Assembly (NCBI GenBank): GCA_022578605.1
Contig: MU394070.1
Span: forward strand, 248,001 to 312,000
DNA: 64,000 nt
Direction: 5' to 3'
DNA from: Camillea tinctor
Taxonomy: Eukaryota > Ascomycota > Sordariomycetes > Xylariales > Xylariaceae
The notes beneath the pieces were generated by a model. That model was not told the origin of the DNA. It did no database searches and worked only from the letters and a program-made list of their open reading frames with translations. The first letter of the stretch is position 1, and every line of letters starts with the position of its first letter. The position numbers were made by a program, and so were the translations under genes. Positions 46,721-57,735 of the stretch are shown piece by piece.

Positions 46721-48100
46721 TCTCTGTTCAGGGATTGTGTATAGGATTAAATCGCGTCCTTGTTCATAGGAATAAAGGGGGGAGAAGGAGTATATCTTCT
46801 AACAACTATACGGACATTGGTCTGATGCTGAGTGTGAGGGAAGTAGATGCTACAAAATGCTACTCGGACTTTGAGTACTATATACAAGTCATTGACAATG
46901 GTGATGACTTGGGTGCCGAGGACAATATGAATACTTGTTTTCCGTTTCGTCTTAAGGGTGATCAATTGTAAACCATCTCCAATGATACCAGTGATACTAT
47001 TGGCTAGTCCAGATCTTTCAGCTAGTAACAGCTGTGCGGTTCATTTAGCCAAGAAATCTCCATACGTGGAAATCGGTAACACTACCAGACTGCATGGAAC
47101 AGGAATTTATTAGCTATCTCCATTCTGATGCTGTGTAACGGGAAGTATGACCATACTTGACTGCTTGGGTAGTAGTAAGCCCCTGTTTTCTCCCGATCTT
47201 TCCAACGCTTGAGGAGAGGTTAGGCTGAGATTTTTTTTATCAATGCTCGGTTGGCGAGAATGTCTATAGAAGAAAAAGAGTTGAATATCTAAGTATTTAA
47301 TTTTCCTATTCATTAGGCCAATGCCATTTCGCGGTAGACTATTAAGCAGTATTTGAAGCAGCAAGTTGATGAATTACAATTTGCTTGATCTATCAGTCTC
47401 TACATTTGACCACCTTTAGTTAAAAAAGTACTTTGAAAACGCGTTGATGAGCCCCTGTAAAAACCAAAGTGACTTGCTTATGTACCTTGTGGTGCATTCT
47501 CGCTATTAGTGAATGAATTTATTGCCGTTTCTATGCATGCGATTCATGCAACTAATAAATCTTTCCCTGTGCTGATCTTTTTGTCTATTGATCGCGCTAT
47601 TACCAAGAGATTGTGCTGTACTTACCTAAATTGCCCCCTGGTTTGAAATGTTATATAATTCGTCTTGTTTAGGTCCTACTCGGGAGAATAGTTTCGATGG
47701 CCACGTGTGTATAATTTAGTCTCGATATCTTTCGCGATTACAAGCATCATGGCGTTTCTACCACATTTTTGAATTACGTAGTCGTCTATTAAAGCCTATG
47801 CTGTTACTCGATAGTGGCTTGGAGAGTACAAAAGACAACACGGCGTAACTCCTCCCCTTTCCGATTCTTGGACTTAGGCATACTAGAATATAGTAGACAT
47901 AAGGTATAAGAGCCGGGCTGATTTTGGTACTATCAATGAAACACTATTGCATCCAACCGATTTTTCTCTCTCTAAATAACTTTACGATATAAATGTCAAG
48001 GTATACTTGTGTATTGTCGGCTCGGTTGCGGCATTCTGCTACGGTACGAAATCAGCGTAATAAGATGGGCTGGCAATAGTATGTGCAAAATCTATATAGT

Positions 48101-48221
48101 TATGAGGGGTTAGAAAGGAACCAAGAAGATTTCTGTATATACTAGGTAACAGTTGACATTCGTAGTTGTAGTCTAGGTCTCCCGCACAACAACGAATTGA
48201 TTTTCTTGATCCCTCGTGACA
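48101..48221 (+). repeat. Solo-LTR-like dispersed repeat, family 1, copy C
   Basis: Starts TATGAGGGGTTAGAAAGGAA (degenerate left end) and ends TTGATCCCTCGTGACA. Shares CGTAGTTGTAGTC and CGCACAACAACG with copies A and B. It is the most diverged copy. Confidence 0.55.
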
Positions 48222-49333
48222 GTAGTGAGATCGGCTGGGATCTTACCCAATCCGTTTCATGCTCTGGACCGGAAATGCCAAAGCTGACAAAGAGTTGCGA
48301 ATGTCGACACGTTGACCCCGAAATGATGGATACTCGCGGCGGTTTCGTGTCCTAACCATTTCATGTGTATACACATTGTGATAAACCTATGTATAATTGC
48401 ACTCATAATTTACTCGGGGAATCTTTTAAGAGATGCCACACCAAATACCTAGGCAAGGTAATTTCTGGTGGTGATATTTTAAGGTATTTTGATCTGGATG
48501 CACAACTAACATAGGGTCTTTCCATTCCACTTGACTAATATATTTATCTAAATTAAAGTTAATAGTCTAAACAAATTCATTTTAGGTCTGTAAGTCTGCG
48601 ACTAATATAGATGCAAAACCTTGCTTCTCTGTATATTCATTATTAATGAGCCTGGTGAAAGAGATCGGAGGTAGGTTTTCGCACATCACGCTGACATTGG
48701 TGAAATATACCGGGATCACGTCAAAGGGATTTCGATCGGACATTCGATCTAGCCTTGTCACTATTGGGTAAACTTCTTGTTAACCTTATGCCGGTAAAGC
48801 TTGGCGGGTGCTGAACTACGACACGAATATAGTTGTATAGGTATTATGCTTATAAGCTGGGGTTCCATCCAGCGTGCCAAGACTACTTTTTCAATCCCAA
48901 CATAGCACTCCCTGGCAATTATCATGTAAGAGCCAACGGATTTTAAAAGACATTGAAGGCAATGGAAAATGTCGTCCAGTAGAAGATCTGTAAATTCGAC
49001 AGCCTAGAGCTGAAATTCACGATGGAACTATCTCCGTGAACATAAGCGACTGGTTGCCAGGCAGCAATTTACAGGATGGCCTATATTTACCGCGATGTAA
49101 ACAATCTCAACTTGTCTCGTAGCTATAATACAGGAAACTCTTGAATTCCTTGTTCAATTTTGGGTAGTCGTCTGTGTTTGGTCTTCGAATTTGTTTAGTT
49201 TCAGCCAACAGCACCTAACCTCCTTTTCAAGACTAGGTCTCTCACGTTTCGGAAATTCGTATAATTGCTCCTGTCGATAAAGTCCTTGTATAAACCATAA
49301 CTTCAGGTTATAGTGTTTTTTCTCTTTAACATT

Positions 49334-51512
49334 ATGCGGGAAATTGTAAGTCTCTTCGATATTAGAAAATAACGCTCAACGATACCTTAGGCCCCCCTTA
49401 CAACTATCTAGGAATTGTGTGCTAATACTATGCGGCCTTCGCCATTATAGGTGCATCTATCCGTTGGCCAATGTGTAACTATCTCATCTGAACAATAAAA
49501 TCTGGCAATACTAAATATTTCTCTCTCAAGGGCAACCAAGTCGGAACCGATTTTTGGTAACTATCCATATCCATATACATACCGAACCCCCCCCCCCCCC
49601 CCCAACTATCATACTCGAACTCACGAAGACTAACACAAAATCCGTAAAATAGGCAAACCATCTCGCGAGAGCACGGTCTCGACGACAATGGCAAATACCA
49701 AGGCTCACCATCATCCATCCAACAAGACCGGATAGGAGTGTACTTCAACGAAGTGCGTTTTACCCCCCCTTCCCCCCCTTTCTTCCTTTCCTTTCTTCCC
49801 CCTTGATCTCTCGTCACTTCCCCTGTATTCCCAAAGCGAAGTAACCCACTTACTCACATGCTCCCAAACTCCCTGTCTAGGCTCCGGGGCAAAAGTACGT
49901 CCCGCGCGCAATCCTCGTGGATCTCGAGCCGGGGACCATGGACGCGATCCGCGGCGGCGGGAGCCGCATGCGCCACGCCTTCCGCCCAGATAACTTTGTC
50001 TTCGGCCAGTCGGGCGCGGGCAACAACTGGGCCACGGGCCACTACACCGAGGGCGCGGAGCTCGTCGACGATGTACTGGATGTGGTGAGGCGGGAGGCCG
50101 AGGGGTGTGATTGTTTGCAGGGGTTTCAGGTTGTGAGTTTTGATTTCTTTCTTCTTCCGATTATTTTTTGTATATCCCCTTTTCTCGGAGTGACTTTGTG
50201 TTTAGGTGGCTCAAGGTGAGAGATATTGGGGGAGAGAGATAACGTGTTGTGAGATTTTCTTGCGTACCCCTTACTCTACCCCTTTTTGGCTGCAAACCTT
50301 GAAAATCACCTTCGAGATTTTTTTAGGGGTTTTTTCCCCACCTTTTCCCTTCCAGTTTCCAGATGGCATTATCGAAATGATTATAATATACTAACCTTAC
50401 GACATAGACTCATTCTCTGGGTGGAGGCACAGGTGCCGGGATGGGTACCCTTCTCTTGTCGAAGATCCGGGAGGAGTTTCCTGACCGCATCGCGGCAACC
50501 TACTCTGTCATTCCTTCGCCTGGAACATCTGACACAATTGTCGAGGCCTACAACACGACTCTTTCCATGCATCAGGTTAGTCTCATGCCTTTATAATCAC
50601 CATGAAAGTATGTTAATCCGTTATAAACGTAGCTCATTGAAAATGCCGACGAGACTTTCTGTATCGACAACCAGGCTCTGTCCGACATCTGCGCGAGGGA
50701 GCTCAAAATACCTCATGCTTCGTTCAAGGATTTGAACCGCCTTGTTGCAACGGTCATGTCTGGTATTTCTACCTCCCTCCGATTCCCAGGGCAGCTGAAT
50801 TCCGACCTGCGGAAGCTAGCAGTAAATATGGTCCCGTTTCCTCGACTCCATTTCTTCATGGTTGGGCATACGCCATTATCAAGCCTGGTTCCTGGTTCTA
50901 GGGCATTTCTCTCTCCGACTGCTCAAGGTCTTACGCAGCAGATGTTTGATCCGAGGAACATGATGGCTACGTCGGACTTCCGCAATGGACGCTTCCTAGC
51001 CTGTTCAGCAATATTGTGAGTGTTCATTTAAAAGTCATTTTATGGTTTATTACTATGTGATTGCCTTATAATCTACGTATTACTAATCTGGGTTTCTTTA
51101 TTTTAGCCGAGGAAATATATCCATGAAGGAGGTTGAAGACCAAGTCTATAATGTCCAAAGTCGCAACTCGGCCTACTTCGTCGACTGGATACCCAACAAT
51201 ATCCAGACGGTGATGTGCTCCGTAGCACCCCCCGACCAGCCGGTTTCGGGAACACTCATCGCAAACTCGACGTCATTACAGGATATCCTCAAACGGATAA
51301 GCGATCAGTTTATGATGATGTTCCGTCGCAAGGCTTTCTTGCATTGGTATACCAATGAGGGCATGGACGAGATGGAATTCACCGAAGCTGTGTCCAACCT
51401 GAACGACCTCATCAGCGAATACCAGCAGTACCAAGATGCTTCTATCGAAGATGAGCTGGAAGTTCCAGATAACGACGTAGAGAACAATGCGACTTTTGAG
51501 GAAACGGAATAG
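49334..51512 (+). CDS. Divergent beta-tubulin paralogue
   Basis: Eight exons: 49334-49345, 49451-49474, 49531-49556, 49653-49752, 49881-50132, 50408-50575, 50633-51015 and 51107-51512; 456 aa in frame. The first three encode only [12 protein letters not shown] and GNQVGTDFW, at intron positions known from fungal beta-tubulins. Signatures: [32 protein letters not shown], the nucleotide-binding [43 protein letters not shown] and an acidic C-terminal tail. Compared with canonical beta-tubulin it is three residues longer before position 136, and many usually invariant positions differ. His6, Glu198 and Phe200 equivalents are kept, but the residue equivalent to Phe167 is Tyr ([10 protein letters not shown]), a change known from benzimidazole-resistant tubulins. 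No frame damage is seen. It is probably a second beta-tubulin, not the main one. It converges on an oxidoreductase gene 298 bp away. Confidence 0.93.
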
Positions 51513-51810
51513 GGAACTCGGCATCCTACAACAAGATGATACTACCTCCCCACTCACTCTTTAATGAAATTTCAATTCGTCAATGTATAGGGTCGATAAC
51601 ACTAGTAGATGGTTTCATAATGGACAACTTATAATCAGATATATATATAGTCCTGCATTAGTAAAAAAGATTATGTATTGGTTATACTAGGAAGTTGAAT
51701 AGCACACCCCCAGTTTCTACTTATTGACCCCTGTCTTTCTATCACAGCATGCATGTAAAAGCTTCTCCAACCATCCCACTTATAAGAGATAGTTGGAGGG
51801 GAAATGTGCT

Positions 51811-53238
51811 CTACAAAGATGCCAGACACATAGGAACGATATAATTTTCCGTGAATTGCCATAGCACACTCGAGTCTTGGGTGTGCCACGCAGCCCCATT
51901 GTAGAACGTGTTGCGCTGTCCTTGTAGCGCGTATAGATCTCTGTAAAATCCGTTCTGTATAGCTTCATTTGGAACCATCAGGTTGAAAGGAGCGTGACTG
52001 GAGAATATCAGCCAGTCCGGCTCCACGTCAGTCGAAATCCCCTTGGCCTTTTGGATCCTCTGTATGCTAGCGATGATGTCTGCTTTCACCTCGTCCTCGG
52101 ACATGATGGTAGGACTCCCATAGTAGACCTGTGTTAGATTCTCTGCTGTGAGCCCCACAGTATAGAGACCCGGGAGCTTTGGCACGTCGAACGGCTGCCC
52201 TGGGCCGGTCGCGGTCAGAGCTTCTATTATTCCCGTGTTATTGAGAATTCCAGTATAGTAGCCGTTTGCGTAGAATTGCCCGAAAAGGGCCGTCTCGTCC
52301 TGCGAAAGATCATATCCGCCAAGGTTCTCGGGCTTTGGGGGAACCGTTGAGATGACCTTTTTTGCTACGATCAATTTTGGTCCAGTCGGCGTCTGCACGA
52401 CCACCCGTACGGGGTAGGATCCTGAGCCAGACCGGTCCATGGTTACAACGGTAGAATTAAGCAACACGTCTGGCTCTAGAAAGGCGGTAGCTTTTTGATA
52501 GAGCTCCTGAATGTCGTGATTGACCGTGGTGAGGAATCCTTCCTTCAAATTGTCCAGCTCTCCCGCATTGAGATACTTGAAAATATAGAGCATGCTCAGG
52601 TCTAATAACGGCGAAAATCCCTGATTTGTGATAAATACCCGGGATACTAGATCCTGCAGCTGATACTTTTCGACAAAGTCCCGAAATGACAGCAAAAGGT
52701 CCGGTTGTACCGGATAAGTCATGTTGAAGCCGTCTTGTAGTTCCGGGTATCTTTTTAGCTGCGTCTGGTATGAGTCTAGCGCCGCCATGAATGCATCGTT
52801 ACTAGGGGGCTGGAAGTCGACCGTTTCTCCCGTCGCAAAGTCGACATATTCTCCTGCGCCGGAGAAGTTGATGGGGAAATTGACGAGAGAGACATTGAAT
52901 CGAGCGAAATAGTCTGTAACGACCTTGAAGTGACTGAAAACAACTACACCAATGTCCACAGTGTAGCCAGTGATGGGGTTAACCCAAGTTTCCGCATGTC
53001 CACCCAAGGTGCCCTTCTTTTCAACCACCACTACAGATTTATTGTGGTCTCGTAGTCGAACGGCAGAGTATGTTCCAGTCGAACCCCCTCCTATGATGAC
53101 GACATCTCTTTCGATGATATCAGCAGAAGAATAAGCCGCGGTGTCTAGGTTGCAATTTGGAACATTGTCGTTGCCATGGACTAACACGGGGTGCACCAAA
53201 CTCGACGTGAGGAGGGCTAATATAGTAATGGGATACAT
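51811..53238 (-). CDS. Secreted FAD-dependent oxidoreductase (amine-oxidase/beta-cyclopiazonate dehydrogenase-like)
   Basis: Single exon, 475 aa. Residues 1-22 (MYPITILALLTSSLVHPVLV...) form a signal peptide. An FAD-binding Rossmann motif follows: RDVVIIGGGSTGTYSAVRLR with the acidic end of strand 2 in VVVVEKKGTLGGHAETW. Six or more NxS/T sites (NVS, NFS, NMT, NST, NNT, NLT) fit passage through the secretory pathway. The C-terminal part (FYNGAAWHTQDSSVLWQFTE) is the expected second flavin-contact region. The layout resembles fungal flavin amine oxidases such as beta-cyclopiazonate dehydrogenase; the natural substrate cannot be deduced. No other biosynthetic enzyme is visible nearby. It is convergent with the beta-tubulin paralogue. 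Confidence 0.85.
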   Translation of the reverse strand: MYPITILALLTSSLVHPVLVHGNDNVPNCNLDTAAYSSADIIERDVVIIGGGSTGTYSAVRLRDHNKSVVVVEKKGTLGGHAETWVNPITGYTVDIGVVVFSHFKVVTDYFARFNVSLVNFPINFSGAGEYVDFATGETVDFQPPSNDAFMAALDSYQTQLKRYPELQDGFNMTYPVQPDLLLSFRDFVEKYQLQDLVSRVFITNQGFSPLLDLSMLYIFKYLNAGELDNLKEGFLTTVNHDIQELYQKATAFLEPDVLLNSTVVTMDRSGSGSYPVRVVVQTPTGPKLIVAKKVISTVPPKPENLGGYDLSQDETALFGQFYANGYYTGILNNTGIIEALTATGPGQPFDVPKLPGLYTVGLTAENLTQVYYGSPTIMSEDEVKADIIASIQRIQKAKGISTDVEPDWLIFSSHAPFNLMVPNEAIQNGFYRDLYALQGQRNTFYNGAAWHTQDSSVLWQFTENYIVPMCLASL

Positions 53239-54706
53239 CTTAAGAAATGGTCTTTACAAGAAATCTCGGAGAATTTCAAGTGTCACACATCTTATAGACA
53301 GAATTAAAGTAGATGGGAGGGACTCCGTCGCCTGGTATTTATACACTAACTTAGCGAGAAGAGTTCCCCATAGGCCATGCTGACCTGCTTATAAGGATTG
53401 TGGTCCCTGCTGTGACTAATCCGAATCACATACTAGTTATTTACGAATCCGGGTGCCAAGTTAGGTATCCTTTCCATCTATGCTAACTTCGGTTACTTAA
53501 GCAGGTATCTTAGGGGCCTACCAAGCTATCAAATAGTATAAAACTCGTGATCGTTCCGAGGTATGCGAGGCTAGAAGGGTCGATGATTCTCGATGCATAA
53601 GCCCTAAGTTTTATTGACACCCACTCCTAATACATTCGCGCACCATAATCGACGTTCTTACTCACTATTTAGTAATTAAACACTTGCCTAGTTTAACATC
53701 AGAGTGACTTGATCAATCAGGCCAGAAGTGCATCTGCTGTCAATTAAGGGTATCACGACTTACAAAGAATAGCTTCCTGTGGTACAAATTAAGAATAACC
53801 AACCTATCAACTATGTTCTCATGATGACCCATGCAAGCCACGGATGATCTTGGTGGGGTTACACTCCGCATGATCCGAAGTGCCGGGACGCCCAGAATGC
53901 TCTATACATAGAGCATGGGTCTAACTCGAGGCCCGGTTTCGTTACACCATAACGGTGACATATTTCTTGTGAGATTATGTGGAAAACGAACATTTAGTGG
54001 CTGAGCTTTCCACATGAACTCAGCATGGGACTCATTGTTACGCGCTGTTTGGAATGTAAAACCTGATGGCGCAACCGTCCCAATTAGCAACTCCCGTCTT
54101 CTCCGACTCGGAATGTTTCGCTTGGAGAGACATAAGTAGTGGTGGTCGGACAGCCTCGTCATCCTGTTTATCCTATTGGTGAGAGGTGATAATTTTCGGG
54201 TTCTCGGGGTCCTGTGACAACCTTCGTTGTCTATTTGACTAACTACTTTCGCTGTAAGGCAGTTCAATATATGCATTTCCCAGGAGATTGAATGAGGAAC
54301 TATTACTATACTATATATTTAAATTTGGTAGCTCTTCTTTCTGCTGCCCGCAACTACATATAGCTGTTGACTAGGAGATAAATAGTTCAGCCATGGTAGT
54401 CGTAATAGAGAAGGAGTTTCGCATGACGCAGGAGTCTAGATAGTTATTGACCCCTAATAATAGATAAAGACCCCTTATATAACAAGGTCAGAATACTAAC
54501 GAGTTGAAGGCATATCTGCGGCATGTACGTCGGCATTGAATTACTATCTTATAGTAATATAAGACATATAATAAACAAAGGAGAGAATTATCCTGATTCA
54601 GGTAGTTAATATATTTTCAGTACTCTTTTTCGACTGGCGAATCTAGACACTATGGATAAGTCTTGACGCCTAGATAAAAGAATTTAGAGTTGAGTATTGT
54701 ATATTA

Positions 54707-54741
<35 letters not shown>

Positions 54742-55680
54742 AAATGTAATCGATCAATACAATTCTCTCCTATAATCCGCGAGTGTCCACAGCCACGCCG
54801 CGTCGTTTTGCTCCTTGATTGCTCAGCATTTCATTCTGCTTTTAGCCTAGTTAGAACAATAAACTATGGACCATTCGTAGTTTAAATTGTTTTTATACTA
54901 ATAACAAGCTACACACAAGGATAATCTGACCTAGGTATTCGAATATCACGTAGAAAACATATCAATACTTCATCATGGTAATGGGCAATTATATGCTCCA
55001 TATATTTATTTACGCCGCAGAAGAATTAATAGAATGCAGGCGTCTGGAACAACTAAGGTAATGTTAAGAGGAGATTATGTATCTCGACCCCCTCATCTGG
55101 ACTTCGCTCCACGTCCTACAAAGACCAGTCCATAATAACAAGTCCCATCCAGCATACCAATAAACAATAAAACAAATCATAAATGCCATTTCTCAACCCC
55201 CCTTCCGATAGATAGGCGTGAGCTCGAATATATGCCTCTCTCCTTTGTCTGTATAGTGTAGCTATGTACAGGGAACATGTTTGATACATGCCACTATATC
55301 AGACGCAGGTGACCCAGTATGTTCTATACATCGATAAGGTTGGTTGACTATAATATATTTTCTGGCGAGGCAAACCCCAACAAAGGGTAGCCCAGGCAAT
55401 CCAATTAGTTAGATGCCTCTATAGGTATAGGTGGGGATTATAGTGTCACTGGATAGAATTAGCCCTTGTTCCCAATAAGACCGGATAGAAGGTGGAGATG
55501 GGTGATTACTCACGTCTTATAGTTGAGTGACACTGCCTTTCGTCGTAAGATATCATATATATAGCCCAGATGACAACGACAAGGACAGCGATGATAGCTA
55601 TGATGAGAAAAGGGGAAAAGGTGAAAAAGTGAGGAGGTAAGGAGACGAGGGAATATAGAATAGAGGCGAAAGAGTGCTAA
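53239..55680. other. Intergenic region
   Basis: About 2.4 kb, AT-rich, with an (AAAT)n microsatellite at 54708-54744. A 124-codon minus-strand frame at 53902-54276 has no recognisable features. The last 300 bp contain TATATA-rich stretches. Confidence 0.5.
54708..54744 (+). repeat. (AAAT)n microsatellite
   Basis: Uninterrupted AAAT/TAAA tetranucleotide run, about nine units. Confidence 0.95.
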
Positions 55681-57735
55681 TCACTCTTCTTCGCTGATCT
55701 CACTCTCGTCATCCTCAAGAACGACATTTCCGAAGTTGCTGTCAATCTGATTGGTAACTTCGTCATCTGGGTCCTCCTCACTGATTACGCTCTCAGCTTC
55801 ATCTCCACTGCCGAACTCGAGATAGTTCTCGAGCTCCGCCTCCAGCTCCTTCTGAACCTCTTCATCAAGATCTTGGGCAACCTTGGTGGCTTCACCGTCA
55901 GCGTCCGCATTCGCCTCAGCTTCCGGTTCATCACCACCCTCGTCATCGCTGCCGAAGAGGCTACCGAAGTCTTTGTCGTCACTGGAATTCTTGGCTGCTA
56001 CTTCGGGGTTAACTTCACAGTTTGCCTCAGCAATAGCTTCAAGTTGAGATCTCTTACCATCCTCATCATCACCCCCAAAGAGGCTGTCGAAGTCTGCGTC
56101 ATCGGGAACCTCGATTGATTGTCTGATGGTGGCTTCACCATCGGCTTCCGCATTCGCTTCAGCTTCCGGTTCCTGACCACCTTGGTTGTCATCTCCGAAG
56201 AGACCGCCGAAATTGACATCATTACTAGGGCCCTCGACTGCTAGTTCAAGTTTGGCTTCACCATCAACCTCCGCATTCGCTTCAGCCTCCGGTTCCTCAC
56301 CGCCCTTAACCTCATCCTTGAACTCTCCGAACTCGAGAAAGTGTTCCATGTCGTCGATATCCATCTCGGGATCAGTTTCACCCTCCGCTTTCGCCTCAGG
56401 TTCATCACCACCCTTCTCCTCATCCTTGAATTCGCCGAACTCCAGGAAGTGCTCCATATCATCGATATCCATCTCAGGTTCAGCTTCACCTTCAGCCTTA
56501 GCTTCGGGTTCATCACCGTCCTTCTTTTCGTCCCGGAACTCTCCGAACTCGAGATAGTGCTCCATGTCATCCACATCCATCTCGTCATCAGCTTCACCGT
56601 CCGTCTCAGCTTCAGGTTCCTCGCTGTCCTCCCGAGGGCTGTCGCGCACAGGCCAGTTCTCAGGTTCGTCGACATCGATTTCCATCTTGTTCTCAGCTGC
56701 CATTTTGTACGCTTCCGCATCAGGTGCCCAAGAAGCCTCCCCAGGCCATCTGCCGTGCGTGAGGTAGAACTCCATATCATCCATTTCTTCCTCCGGCTTA
56801 GCAGTTGTATCCTCTGCCTTGTCCTTGGTCGCCGTCTTGCGCTTCTTGCGCGCAGGCTGAGTGTTGAAGTCCTCGCTGTTGTCGGAGAGATTATCGAAGT
56901 CGATGACCTGTACCTCATCCCGTGCGCGCTTGGATGTTTTCCTTGCTCGCTTTGGCTTTGCGGCACGTTTGGGCTTGGTAGCAGCCTTCTTTGGGGCAGG
57001 CGACTGCAGACCCTCTTCCGACCCTCCGTTGGAAGCCGGAGGCTTGACCGTGGCGGGTGGCGTCATAAGGCCATTGTTGTTGTTATTAGAAGCGGCAGCC
57101 GGGAAGGGTGTAGCTGGAGAAGACAGTGCTGGAGATAGTGCAGAAGATGCAGGAGTTGGGGGAGCGGCATTCTTCTTGCGGCGGGGAGCCCGCTTCTTTT
57201 TCTCCTTCTTCTCTGCAGGGGCGGGTGTAGAAGGGGAGCTTGCCAAACCTGGCTCGCTGGGGTTGTCGATACCGAGAAGTCTCTGCATTTCATTGAGATC
57301 CACGTTGAACCCGTGACGACGAAACATGTCCGCATCCTCCTGGGTGAATGTCGATTGCATAGAGCCCATCTCGGAATATTTTCCGACCTTTAGCTCCTTA
57401 GCGATTGCGCCATCTCTCATCTTGATCTCGAGAGCCCTCTCAACGCCGAGGCTCTCAGCAGGAGTCTTAGGAGTCTACGAATTTATTAGTCTGCCTTGTT
57501 TGCCCACTAATTAACATAGGGGCAACCTTACCGTATTCAACCATGAATACTTCTTCTTGCCGCTGCCACCGGAGTAGAGAGCTTGGTGAAGCGACTCGGA
57601 CTTGGCCTTTTCAGAGCAGTCGGTACGCCACTCGGTCCGGAGGGCCTTGCGTCCCTTCCGCTTCATACGTTCGTGATAGTCAAGCCACTCGCCGGGGCTC
57701 ATATTTTCAAGGGCCATGTTATCAGGACTAGACAT
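55681..57735 (-). CDS. Acidic nuclear-type protein with DDMExxLxxGxF repeats
   Basis: Two exons, 57735-57532 and 57474-55681, over a 57-bp intron (GTAAGG...TCGTAG), give 665 aa. The first 130 residues may be structured: MSPGEWLDYHERMKRKGRKA, then KKKYSWLNTTPKTPAES and QSTFTQEDADMFRRHGFNVD. Several basic stretches (KKEKKKRAPRRKKN, PKRAAKPKRARKTSKRARDE, ARKKRKT) look like nuclear localisation signals. The second half is acidic and repetitive: three 36-residue units containing MDIDDMEHFLEFGEFKDE, a related upstream DDMEFYLTHGRW, then about four looser units with EPEAEANAEADGEA and FGSLFGSDDEGGD-like cores. I do not recognise a family; composition suggests a chromatin-, histone- or nucleolar-associated factor (inference). 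Confidence 0.75.
56296..56619 (-). repeat. Three 108-bp coding tandem repeats
   Basis: Each unit encodes 36 residues beginning EPEA and containing DDMEH(F/Y)LEFGEF(K/R)DE. Copies 2 and 3 are nearly identical in sequence and the first is more diverged. Confidence 0.85.

Larger units (their letters stand above)
45116..49333. other. Long gene-poor region with an assembly gap
   Basis: About 4.2 kb. The section 45116-45720 is the likely promoter of the gene to the left and contains a hydrophobic minus-strand frame without an ATG (45398-45583). A short inverted repeat (CCAACTAGA/TCTAGTTGG) lies at 46019-46042. An N gap with duplicated flanks (46544-46553) and a solo-LTR-like repeat (48101-48221) are annotated separately. 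The section 47000-49300 is AT-rich with no credible gene. Confidence 0.55.

Noticed and set aside
49334..53238. Complete secondary-metabolite cluster
   Set aside because: Only one candidate tailoring enzyme is present; no backbone synthase, transporter or regulator nearby.
53902..54276. 124-codon minus-strand frame starting MHILNCLTAKVVSQIDNEGC
   Set aside because: Has an ATG but no recognisable domain, no introns and no compositional support; may be chance.
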